A DNA stretch of 64,000 bases from Phialophora verrucosa (Eukaryota > Ascomycota > Eurotiomycetes > Chaetothyriales > Herpotrichiellaceae), in the NCBI GenBank assembly GCA_002099365.1, contig MSED01000004.1:1302001-1366000 (forward strand), given 5' to 3'. Position 1 is the first letter of the stretch, and each line of letters starts with the position of its first letter. The notes under the pieces were generated by a model. The model had not been told where the DNA came from, made no database searches, and saw nothing but the letters and a program-made list of their open reading frames with translations. Shown piece after piece: positions 21,708 through 32,104 of the stretch. Both the position numbers and the translations under genes were made by a program.

Positions 21708-22967
21708 GATGATCCCGGTCCTCGATATCTCTCGTGAGGTGCAAGCAAGAGTGAGCGTGGAAGCAGATGAAGTTGGCGCGCGCTCAGTCTGTCGCTTCGA
21801 TGGATGGTCGCCCTGGGATGCCAGGGCTGTAGTAGGTCATCAGGCGCAGGCATTTCAGACGTGATACGTACCAATACATGCTTTTATTTAGCTACGCCCG
21901 TTGCCCGACCCGGATGCGAGAATACATGCCCTGACATGATACTAAGCGCACCACCCAAAGGCCGCGGGTTCGCCCGGTGGGAGATCAGTCTTTCGTCAAC
22001 CAGCGGTCACAGCCTAACCATTCAGGGAAAGTCGAGTCGCTGAGGCGGAGCGAAAAGGGCGTTGCTGTCTGTTTATTCTTTCAGTGAGCCCGTGGGCTCG
22101 TAGACCCACTGGTGCATTTCCATTGAGATATGTCAATCATCAAACTGACCGTAGCGTGTTTGAACCGGCAGAACAAGAGGTCCAGATCCAGTCTGCCATG
22201 TGTGGCCTAGAGCCAACGCCGCCAATCCGTCTTCGAAGAGAGCTCCATTTTCATTATTCATCTGGGCTCTAATATTCCGGGGCTCTCTTATCATGCACCG
22301 GCTATGGATGGCGCGCATGTCCACGCGCCAACCTCGGATGGGTGGCCCCACAGAAAAGGCTCTCGTGGCTGGGGTAACCAACACTCACACACGGACCTCG
22401 TTGAAGAACCGTGAGTGGGGCAAAAGAACCAGGAGAGTGTGGGACTGCAATGATGAAGAGGTTCCAGAGCCATCAGAGGTCCCTGAATTGTGAGCGAGTG
22501 TCCCAGTCTTTCGTACAAATTCCGATATCTGCGAAACCAAGACTGAGCCGCCTTGCATGAACAAGGCTCGGTCACGTCAGGAGCAGCCTATCAGGATGCT
22601 GGGAATGCCCTAATCAACCCCTCCCTTCGCAACAGCCTTTGGCCCGAACTACGGCACGATAATTGGCTTAAATTGCTATCTATGGAGAACACACTTCAAG
22701 TCTCGGCCAAGGCTCCATCGATACAGGGAGCCAACCTCTTTCGGTAAGTCGAGTCGCCGTCCCAAAATGCTCATGGTGGACAAGATAGACTCGTGCTTGC
22801 TCGGCTCTCTGAAAGATTGGCTTTTGGCTTGCATGAGGGCCCCAAGGACACGCTGCGCCCGAAGAGGGACTTGCCTCCGATGGCATCAATTTTGAGAGCT
22901 CTCCCATTGTAATGTATATCCATCACTCAGTCATGGTTGTCCGACCGCGAGAACAGTCTGGTAGGTC
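21708..22967. promoter_or_regulatory. Divergent promoter region of aminotransferase and lamA-like gene
   Basis: 1.26 kb between two divergent cluster genes. Several GATA cores lie in the 400 bases before the lamA-like start (near 22587, 22658, 22676 and 22783), about what chance would give. An ATG at 22933 opens a ten-codon frame that would need a 34 nt intron to join the lamA-like frame, so it was not used. No other gene was found. Confidence 0.45.
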
Positions 22968-25900
22968 ATGGTGAATCACAATACTTGTCATAGGAGTGGG
23001 GGAACAACTCTTTCTCATGGGACCCCTCGAGACAGAGACCTCACTCGGGTATTGGTGGCGAACCGAGGAGAGATTGCCGTGAGGTTGATCGCAACCTGTA
23101 AGAAATTAGGCATCACTGCGCTCGCCGTCTACGTCGAGGAGGATGCTGATTCCGCCCATGTTCGGGCAGCCGACGAGCTGTATCTGCTCCAGGGCCACGG
23201 TTCTGCAGGCTACCTGAATATTGACGAGATTGTGGCAATCTGCCGGCAGAATGACGTCCAGGGCGTGCTTCCTGGATATGGCTTCTTGAGTGAAAACGCC
23301 GACTTCGCAAAGGCGCTACACGCAGCAGGAATCCTTTTCATTGGCCCCGAAGTGAGCACACTGACCGACTTTGGTTTGAAAGACCGCGCCCGAGAGCTGG
23401 CTATTCGAGCCAACGTGCCAGTGGTTCCAGGGACGGGGATCTTGGAGGGACTCCAGCAAGCCGAGCACGCCGCGGCGGAAATCGGCTACCCGGTCATGGT
23501 GAAAGCGACGGCCGGCGGAGGCGGAATGGGCCTCCACGTGTGCTACCACGTCGACGATCTGCGAGACGCCGTGGCTGGGGTCCAGAGCCGGGGCAAAGCG
23601 TTATTCAAGAACGACGGCTTCTTCCTCGAGAAGTTCGTTGAGTCGGGTCGCCATATCGAAGCGCAGATCTTCGGCAACGGCTTGGGCGACGTCCTCTTCT
23701 TTGGTGAGCGTGAATGCTCCATCCAGAGACGGCATCAGAAAGTCATCGAGGAAGCGCCTAGTCCCTACGTACTCGCCCATCCATCTTTGCGGGCGCAGTT
23801 GGAAGCCGCCTCGATCACGCTTGCTAAATCCGTCAACTACAAGTCTGCCGGCACGATCGAATACCTGGTCGACGAAGCATCGGGGCAGTTCTTCTTCCTC
23901 GAGGTCAATACTCGGCTTCAAGTGGAGCACGGCGTCACCGAGCTGTGCTACGGCATCGATCTGGTGGAGATGATGTTGCTGCAGGCCCAAGCGGAGTGGC
24001 GGTCGTCCTCCCACCCCGGATCCGGGCCCGGCGGACTCTCAGCCGTGGTCCTATCTACCTTTGCTCGAACAGGTCCCAAGGGTCATGCCATGGAAGTGCG
24101 CGTCTATGCTGAGAATCCCGCAAAGAACTACCTGCCTGCACCGGGACGGCTGCAGGCGGTCTCCTTCCCCGTCGGCGACCGTGTCCGTGTTGACACCTGG
24201 ATCGAGACCGGGTCAATGGTGTCGCCGCATTTCGATCCTTTGCTGGCCAAAGTCATGATCCACGGCACGGATCGAGAAGCCACTGTGAAGGAGATGGTCA
24301 GCACGTTGGAACGAACGAAGCTGCAAGGCCCACCGACCAACCTAGACTTTCTCATCCAAGTGCTGCAAGCCCCCGAGTTCGCGGCTGGATCCACGACGAC
24401 GAATTTTCTCGACAATAACTTCCAATATCAGGTCTCGGCCCTCGAGATCCTGGAACCTGGCACCGCCACTATGATTCAAGACTGGCCGGGCCGAGTCGGT
24501 ATTCCCAACGGTGTCCCTCCCGCAGGGCCCATGGACGCTCTGTCTTTCCGAATTGCCAATTTGCTGGTCGGCAACGACCAAGGGACGGAGGGTCTGGAGA
24601 TCACGTTGTCCGGGCCCACGATCAAATTTCTCGCTCCGGCCACTATTTCCCTCTGCGGGGCCCCCTTTGCCTTTGAGATCGACCAACGCCCGGCCGCTCT
24701 CTGGGCCAGACACCACATCGCAGCAGGCACAGAGATACGCATCGGTGGAGCGCCCGTCGGAGCGCGCGCCTACCTTGCCATTCGAGGCGGATTTCCCAGC
24801 GTGGCAACCTATCTGGGTTCGAAAAGCACGACGCCGTCGCTTGCGTGGGGCGGCTACCAAGGGCGAAGGCTGTTGGCCGGGGATTTCCTCAACATTGACC
24901 CTACCTGTTCACTGGCCGACAGCGCGTTGCCAGCAGCTTTCCAACTTGACGATGCCTACATCCCGGAGATGGGCCACGAATGGTGCATCGCTGCACTCCC
25001 TGGTCCTTGGTTTTCCAAGGGCTATCTTGCGCCGGAAGGACAGCGTCATCTCCATTCCACATCTTACAAAGTCTCCCACAACTCGAGCCGAACGGGGATC
25101 CGTCTCGACGGACCCCCTCCCGCGTGGGGCCGCAAAGACGGCGGCGAGGGCGGTAGTCATCCCTCCAACATGGTCGGGTTTGGTTGTACGGTGGGCAGTG
25201 TGAGTTTCACTGGCGATTCCGCTGTGATACTGCCTGCCGACGCGCCGAATCAGACTGGATTCATCGTCACTCATGTAATTGCGGGAGCTGATCGGTGGAA
25301 GCTGGGCCAGCTGCGTCCGGGCGATTCCGTCACCCTTGTTCCCACGACCTGGGCCGACGCCATGATGGGTGAACGCAAATTGAATGAATTTGTCTCCTCC
25401 ATTCAATCTCAAGTCCCGACAGAAAGGACCGACAGGACTGAAGACGCAGAAACCACAGAGAAGACAGAAGGTGTGGGGAAAAGAGTCCTCGCCGATCTCC
25501 TTAACCCGGCCCCATCCAAAGACCATGGAGATGGGATCCTGAGCATAATCGGCGCCGACAACGGTGGCCGTCCTCGCCTCATCCTGCGCCAGGCCGGTGA
25601 GAGAGCCATTTCGTGTCTCTTCGGGCCTGGCACATTTGACGTGGGGATCCGGGCAAGAATACAGCAACTTGCCAACGTGATTCGAGACCACCCTCCCGTC
25701 GGATTCGCCCCTCACTCAGTTCCCGAGAACTGTTCTCTCCTCATCTACTTCGATCCGGAAGTGATAACGCAAGCAGCAGCAATCGAGACCGTGATTGCAT
25801 TGAACAACGTATTGCCTTCCGGGGGCGCGTCGCACATTCCCAGTCGGATCATCCACCTACCTGCTGTGTTCGACGCTGATGCTGTGGAATGTTACGAGAC

Positions 25901-26940
25901 GATTCAGCGGTACATGCTGCTGCAGCGATCGCGAGCGGCCTACCTGCCCGACAATATCGATTTCATCCGGCGGAGCAATGGACTGAAGACTCGAGACGAG
26001 GTCAAGAACTCGTACTTTGGGGTGCCCCACTTGATCAACGCCGTCGGTTGGTTGTCGGGGCTCCCCATCTACACACAGGTCGACCCGCGGCATCGACTGG
26101 TAGTGCCCAAGACCAACCCGGCGCGAACCTTCACCAAGGCCGGCTGCCTGGGCACGGGCGGGGGCACCTCTTCCATCTACCCGAGCGACTCTCCGGGCGG
26201 GTATCAGCTTTGGGGAGCCACGATCCCCGGCATCTGCTGGGACACATATGGGCAGCGGCCCGGCTTCAGCCCGACCCGGCCGTGGCTGTTCGAACCGTTC
26301 GACCAGCTCATCTTCGATTTGGTCAGTCGAGCCGAGTTTGATGCCGCCGTCAGAGCGTTCCAGGCCGGGCGGTATCAGATCCGGATCGAGCACTCCGTCT
26401 TCGACATGGTAGAGTACGAGACCCTGCTCGAACGAACACGCGACGAGGTGGCAGAGATGAAGAGGCTTCAGCGAGAATGCACGGAACGAGAGGCCGCATT
26501 GGAGAAGGAGCTGTTTACGCAGTGGCAGTCCGAAGTGGGACGAGCAACGGAGGCTGACGAGTTGGAAAAAAGGGCGAGAACCCAGCGAGCTCGAGGTAAG
26601 CGGCCCCCTTTTCCCTTTTCCGGCGCGACGTGAGCGGATTCATGAGATCTCTGGAGTCTGCTGAAAGCTGACAAAACGGTGTGGACCAGACCCGTCGCTC
26701 GTTCAAGTGCAGGCCACGATGATTGCCAACGTGTGGAAGATTGAAGTCTCCAGCGGGGACATCATTGCCGGCGACAAGGTCGTGGCCATCCTCGAAGCCA
26801 TGAAGATGGAAATCGTGGTGCGCGGCCCCTCTAGTCCGGGCCGATACCAGGTAGAAGATATCCTCATGGATACAGGGGACCGCGTAGAGACAGGCGATGT
26901 ACTTATGCTGCTTAAGAGGCTGCCAGAAACAACAATGTAA
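22968..26940 (+). CDS. lamA: LamA-like biotin carboxylase-AHS2-AHS1-biotinyl protein (urea carboxylase type)
   Basis: Two exons, 22968-26595 and 26690-26940, around a 94 nt intron, give 1292 aa. Domains in order are: biotin carboxylase about 26-460 (VLVANRGEIAVR, ATP-grasp loop VMVKATAGGGGMG, EVNTRLQVEHGVTE); AHS2/PxpC-like about 491-805 (MIQDWPGRVGIPNGVPPAGPMD); AHS1/PxpB-like about 868-1150 (CLFGPGTFD, VDPRHRL, NPARTFTKAGCLGTGGG, SPGGYQLWGATIP); and the biotinyl domain about 1213-1290 with Lys1248 in EAMKM. This is the order of urea carboxylase, but the N-terminal allophanate hydrolase of Dur1,2 is absent, and the usual LGLGDVYLG block of urea enzymes reads LINAVGWLSGLP. A Thr/Glu-rich linker (about 815-835) separates AHS2 from AHS1. 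With LamB it resembles a biotin-linked PxpABC. It probably carboxylates a lactam or similar ring for opening; a urea or guanidine substrate is less likely but possible. Confidence 0.88.
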
Positions 26941-27460
26941 GGACAGGCGTGACTGGAAGAGTTAATGTTGAAGCGGACAAGGAGCCCTTGCGCAGCACGA
27001 CTCGAGTTCAAACCTTGAACCTACGTAGCGGTCATGCCATGACAGCTTTTCCGTCCAAGCGAGAGAGAGGAGGCAGCTCCGCTTGTATGTGGTATAGTAA
27101 CTAGTACCATGGCTCGACAACCGATAACAGAGCCACCAGATGATATCCACTCCCCCCGCCACGAAGGCGGTCTCGGACTGAAAAGCCCGCATATTAAGCT
27201 CCCAGATACACTATCTAGGTTTAGATAACACTCTGCGCGATACCTATAAAAGGTCCTTCCCACCTTTACTCTTCCGCCTGTGGGGTTCCTCACGCAACGT
27301 GTGATACCGTGCATAGTCGGGTTGGGACCTTTAATGTCCTTGGTCCGGATCTTCTCAATCAGAATCCAGAACGGCGAGCCGCCTTTCCCTCCATCCTCCA
27401 TTCCTCGTCCACGACGAGACAGAGGCGTGACCTTTTGCACCGGACGACCCTCGAGGCTGC
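26941..27460 (+). promoter_or_regulatory. lamA 3' flank and regulator promoter
   Basis: 520 bases between two plus-strand genes. A TATAAA-like TATAAAAGG at about 27244-27252 lies some 210 bases before the regulator's ATG. No gene was seen. Confidence 0.45.
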
Positions 27461-29552
27461 ATGGCTGGAGATTCCCGATCAAGATCTGGTAGGCTCGCAA
27501 TGTCTTCTTGTTGTTTCTCCCCGCACCTGGCTGACTGTTTCCACTCCAAGGGTGTGCTGCATGTCGCCGCCGCCGGCGCAAGTGTGACGAAGGACGCCCT
27601 CAGTGCGCGCCGTGCCTTCGTCGCGGGATTGAGTGCGAGTACAGGGCCTCCCAGATCAGATGGTCGCATGCAAGGACATTTCCGGCCTGCCGTATCCCCG
27701 GAACTTGCGGGCGAAACAACAACAGGGTGGGCGGCGGTCGTGCTTTTGATGACGGTCGTCAACCGGCGCCAACGCCTCCCCGTTCGGTCTGTTCCAGTCC
27801 AGAAGTCGTCGAGCTTGGCCCCGAGGAGGTGAAGACGAATCAGCTTCTCATCACTGTCCTGGACAGTTCCTCCTTCACCGACATCAATTCCAGACAGAGT
27901 CCTAAAGCCAGAATGCTGGTCTTGGACCTCGAGCCCGTTGCTCAGGTTCAGATGCCTGAAAGGGCTGGTTCTGAGATGGCCTCGATGGCTTCCAGGTCCC
28001 CCGTCGAGGCAGCACCCCTGACTTCCTCCCCGATGTCTCAGTCGTTGCTGTCCCGCGAGGCCACCCCTGTTGAAGACGACCTAGAGAGCCATGACGAAAA
28101 CGGCCACGAAGACTCAAACTGGCAATTCATCGACCAGTCACTCGGCCAATTCCTGGAGCCCCTTTTTGACACGCCCGGGGAGCAAATCGCATTCATGTAC
28201 TGTACGTTACTGATCGTGATGGATCCACACTCTTGGGCGAGCCGCACTGACCCTTCTCGTTTCTACAATACTAACCGAATTTGACATGTGTGACAGACAT
28301 CAAGCATTTAGCCGGCATTATATCACCCCGTGACGATGGACAGAACCCATACCGCAAGCTAGCGACTTTTGCGATTGGCAATCCTGTCCTTCTGCACACT
28401 TTGGTCTCCATCTCGACCGAATGGATGCTCCGGTATGGCCACAGCAACGCGAAGCTGGCCAGCGATCGGCAGTCCAAGGCCCTTATGTCGATCAAAAGCC
28501 TTATCAGTTCCATGGAACAAGAACAAGCCAAGGCGACGAGGGACGTTCAAGGCCGCGGCGACCGCCTTCTTCCCTCGGCCTCGCAAGACTACCTACGTGC
28601 CTCGAGGGAGGCCGCCTTGAGCGCCGTCCTCATGCAGATCGCGCATGCCATGTTCTCGGGCAGCTCAGGCGGCCAAGCCCACGTCCAGTGCGCCTATTAC
28701 CTCCTCGACCAGCTCGGGTACACCACCCAGCTCCATCCGAGCTTCCTCCCACGCATGACCGCCCAGAGATTCGCCATTGCCGATGTCGCAGCATCCCTGT
28801 TGCACGCGACACGGCCGAAGGCGCCCCTGACATTCCCCCTCTACCAGGTGAACGAGGACCTGGACAAGACCGAGCCATCCTTCTGCCGGATGACGGGCTG
28901 TCCACAGCCGGTGCTGAGCGTGTTGGCACACATTGCCCATCTTAGCTGCGACTTGCGCGAGACGAGACACGACGCCGACGCCGAGACAGAGACCGAGACG
29001 ACCCTTCGCATTGCCGACCGTCTCGACTTCACTCTCCGCTCCTGGGGATTTCAGCAACAGTCGGGAATCTTGTGTCAGTATCCCGGCCGGCCACTGTCCG
29101 AGCTTGAATATGACGAAGCACGCGACGGGCCAGTTTTCGGCACGACCGGCCGGTACCATCTCGCCCTGTTGAATGAGTGCTTCTACTGGCTTGCGCATCT
29201 GCTCCTCCAGCGGCGCATCTACAGGGACCCGCGGAGTTCGCGGCGCGTGCAACAGACGGTGAAAAGGGCGCTCGCATTGATGAAGGCCATCTCGCCGGAC
29301 GAAAAGCTCGCCACGGCCTTGCCCCTGCCTTTCTATCTGGTCGCGCGAGACTGTGCGGATGAGGATGATCGGGCCTGGATCCGTGAACAGCATCGCCGGA
29401 TGAGGGACCTCTATCGGACGGGCGCGCGAGACAATTGGATGCGCATCACAGAGCAGATCTGGGCCAACGAAGATCAAAGACAGAAATGCCAGGCTTCGGA
29501 GGATTCCGAGAACGAGACGGTCTTGGAGCAGCATTTCTCGCTGCTATTTTAG
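27461..29552 (+). CDS. Zn2Cys6 transcription factor, likely cluster regulator
   Basis: Three exons: 27461-27488 (28 nt), 27551-28201 and 28297-29552, giving 644 aa. Splicing the tiny first exon to the second creates a complete Zn2Cys6 finger at residues 11-38 with the exact pattern C-x2-C-x6-C-x6-C-x2-C-x6-C (CAAC..KC..QCAPC..EC), rich in Arg. A Ser/Pro/acidic linker follows. From about residue 225 (SLGQFLEPLFDTPGEQIAFMYYIKHLAGIISP) comes a helical domain like the fungal-specific transcription factor domain of the Fungal_trans_2 type, which continues to the end. Both introns (62 and 95 nt) have GT..AG ends and CTGAC/CTAAC branch sites. As the last gene of the cluster and the only regulator in it, it is a candidate pathway-specific activator. 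It is not obviously AmdR. Confidence 0.85.
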
Positions 29553-30161
29553 ATAGGAAAGGGGAATCTCGCCAACTTGCTTTCCAGGTGCCTAGTCGAC
29601 ATGCTACAAGTGTGGAATACGTTAGTGGCCGATCTAGATCGTGGTAACATGTACGTTTCCCAGTCACGTCCATGGTCCACTCTTTTCTGTCCTCCTCTCT
29701 TGTCTAGGTTTTCGCGACACGAGCGAACCCCATATTCCGCAACGGTGTTGAGAGAGTCCACGGTCGAAAGGCCCACGTCAAGTTTCCGGTCGCTCGTGGA
29801 GGCGTAGAAGGGCATAAAGTTTGATGGTACCATGGTCGCAGACACTAGTCTCGCGCCTGGGCCTAAGGAAGCAGTAACTCCAGCTGGGTATATAGCTGAG
29901 GCCTGCATTCCCAGTAAGTTTCAATTAGTTATCGAGCCAGTAAGTAATTCTGAGAGGAGGAGAGCGAGATAGGGAGCAGGGGGGAAGTGCAGCGTTAGGC
30001 CCGGCGTCGATTTCTATGCCGCCAAGCAATTTGCGTCACCTCGCGTCGGCCGGTCGGCCATGCGTTTGGGACTTTTTATCGCTTCTCGGGTTTAAGTCGT
30101 AATTTCCCTTCTTTGCGTGGCTACGGAGCTGCAGCTATTGTTGCTGAAGAAGGGCACCAGC
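29553..30161. promoter_or_regulatory. Intergenic, YAH1 promoter
   Basis: 3' flank of the Zn2Cys6 gene and upstream region of the ferredoxin gene. Nothing coding was recognised. Confidence 0.45.
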
Positions 30162-30903
30162 ATGTCCGGATGTAATGGAGCGAGAAGTCTCATCGGAGCG
30201 ACAGCGTCACAGTGTCTGCGGCCTTGTTCGATGTCACCACTGCGATCCGGGGCAACTCGACAATTTCAACGGCACCTGTCTCACAATGCATCGTCCTTGA
30301 TACTGTGTCGACGGCATCAGCAGGAGGTAGCTGTCAAGAAAAACCAGATCAGAGACCACATTCGCGCGCTGGAACTGGGAAGGCGGCGGTTCTCCACGAG
30401 CCCTGTGCAGAGGCATGGGCACATCGATCCTCCCAAACCGGGCGAAGAGTGGGTTCTATGCACGGACAAGAGAGGAGATAAGATGCTAAAGATACGGTTA
30501 GGCTTCACGTCACCTTCATCGACAAAGATGGAGACGAGCATAAATTCGAGGTTTCCAAAGGTGACAACCTGCTGGATATAGCGCAGGCGAATGACTTGGA
30601 GATGGAAGGTATGTCGGCAATGTTTTCCGTTGTTGCTCTTCAGCTCACAAACCCATCTCAGGCGCCTGCGGCGGTTCCTGCGCGTGCTCGACGTGCCACG
30701 TAATAATCGAATCCGAGGAAATGTACGACAAGATACCCGAGGCCAGCGACGACGAAAACGACATGCTAGACCTTGCATTCGGCCTGACCGAGACATCAAG
30801 ATTAGGATGTCAAGTCCAGATGAGCAAAGAACTGGACGGGTTAGTGGTGAAACTACCACAGATGACGCGGAACATGCAGGCTTCGGACTTTGAGAAGCGA
30901 TGA
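30162..30903 (+). CDS. YAH1: Mitochondrial [2Fe-2S] ferredoxin (adrenodoxin type)
   Basis: Three exons, 30162-30448, 30502-30608 and 30662-30903, with two 53 nt introns, give 211 aa. A long basic presequence ends near RRRFSTSP, typical of mitochondrial import. The ferredoxin domain starts at LHVTFIDKDGDEHKFEV. Cluster ligands are Cys134, Cys140 and Cys143 (ACGGSCACSTCHV, C-x5-C-x2-C) and Cys181 (RLGCQV). The tail LVVKLPQMTRNMQ is characteristic of Yah1. This protein passes electrons from Arh1 to Fe-S cluster assembly and to haem A and ubiquinone synthesis, and is essential in yeast. Start choice: the ATG at 30162 opens a normal presequence. Confidence 0.93.
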
Positions 30904-31005
30904 AAGAGCAGGCTGCCGCTAATAGACTTGTACAACACCAGAAGAATACCACCTTGCTCCTGGCTTGCTTGGACAAACTGGGCAGATACTCGGCGAGAAC
31001 CTTCA

Positions 31006-31845
31006 TCACGCCACGGGAGTGCTGCTCTTGACGTCCTTCTTCCCACCGATCAATTCCAGAAACCCTTGTTTGCTCATCTCGTTGACCTTCTCTTGTCGAT
31101 TGGCCATCCCTATCGTGCCCTTCTTGCGCTCCTCTTTAGCCGCCTGCTCCGCTTTCACTTGCGCCGCCCGCACGGCATTGAAGAGCTTGACAACGCCCCG
31201 CTGTGCAATCTTGCGTAGCCTCTTTTCTTCCTCGGCGATGTCGCCAGCCTGTCCGGAGCTCAAGCCCAATACATCCTTCACCCTGCCTCGCTCGAGGTCT
31301 TCTTTGCGATCCGCCCTCAGCTTGGCTTTTGCCTTCTTCTCTAACCGTTCATTGGCGAGGGCGGCACTTGTTTCGACGGCGTCTTTGCTCCGTGACAGGA
31401 CAGGGTCTCTGCGGGCCGATTGGGATAGCTTGGTCGATAGGATCTTTGATATCGAGGTAGAGAATGCCTCGGGGTCATTGCGTTTGCTCGTGGGTCTCCG
31501 TCTACCGACGCCGTCGGTCTCTTCCTCTCCGCCACCCTCATCTGAACTTGCAGCTTTGTCCGAGTTTGCGTCTTCATCCTCGGCATCTGTCTCGTCGTCG
31601 GAATCGTCCTTTGCGGCCACAAGCTCCGGCTTCTTGGTTTTCACTTGCTTCAGTTTCTTTACCGTCGCTGGTTCCTCGTCACTGTCTTCTAAGCTGACCG
31701 GCTTGAAGCCTTGATCCTCTGGCTCGGCATCATCTTCAGAAGAACTGTGATATTCCCGCTGTTTGCGAAAGCGTTTCTTAGGTCGATCGGTCTTGCCGCG
31801 GATACCATCCTCGACTTTGCGCTTCTTGGACGATAGAGGAGCCAT
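31006..31845 (-). CDS. RRP15: Ribosomal RNA processing protein Rrp15
   Basis: An intron-free gene of 279 aa from the ATG at 31845. An upstream in-frame ATG at 31890 would add 15 residues unlike the family. The N terminus is basic with nuclear-localisation clusters (SSKKRKVE, RPKKRFRKQRE), the middle is acidic and Ser-rich, and the C-terminal Rrp15 domain has AFSTSISKILSTKLSQSARRDPVLSRS, then RLRKIAQRGVVKLFNAVRAAQ and KQGFLELIGG. Rrp15 is a nucleolar factor in pre-60S assembly, needed for cleavage in ITS1. It is convergent with YAH1, 102 bases away, and divergent from SRP54. Confidence 0.9.
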   Translation of the reverse strand: MAPLSSKKRKVEDGIRGKTDRPKKRFRKQREYHSSSEDDAEPEDQGFKPVSLEDSDEEPATVKKLKQVKTKKPELVAAKDDSDDETDAEDEDANSDKAASSDEGGGEEETDGVGRRRPTSKRNDPEAFSTSISKILSTKLSQSARRDPVLSRSKDAVETSAALANERLEKKAKAKLRADRKEDLERGRVKDVLGLSSGQAGDIAEEEKRLRKIAQRGVVKLFNAVRAAQVKAEQAAKEERKKGTIGMANRQEKVNEMSKQGFLELIGGKKDVKSSTPVA

Positions 31846-32104
31846 GATAGACGGATGGGCGTATCGTGAATGAGAGTGTTGCCGTCGCATATGCTGGTGG
31901 AGGACTGACCGAGATTTAGTCTAGAATTTCTGAATCTTTCTTGAACTGCTCGGCTAAACTGCGGTCTTTGTGGCCATTTCCATTTCCCACTCAATTCCCC
32001 CCCACACATGAGCAGCAGGTGCCACCTCGATGCCCTTGACGCACCTCTCTTCTTCGCACCCATACACCATCTCATCTGAACGAGCAGCGCTCTAGTCCGG
32101 CAAG

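Noticed and set aside
22933..23001. Upstream ATG and mini-exon for the lamA-like gene
   Set aside because: The join would need a 34-nt intron, shorter than any other intron in the window (48 nt or more). The ATG at 22968 gives an open frame straight into the biotin carboxylase domain.
24909..25715. 268-codon open frame antisense to the lamA-like gene
   Set aside because: It lies wholly inside a clear urea-carboxylase-type coding sequence, in GC-rich DNA where antisense frames stay open by chance. The translation has no recognisable motif.
30965..31714. 249-codon Ser/Leu-rich plus-strand frame opposite RRP15
   Set aside because: The Ser-rich content mirrors the Asp/Glu and Lys codons of RRP15 on the other strand. 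It is a shadow.
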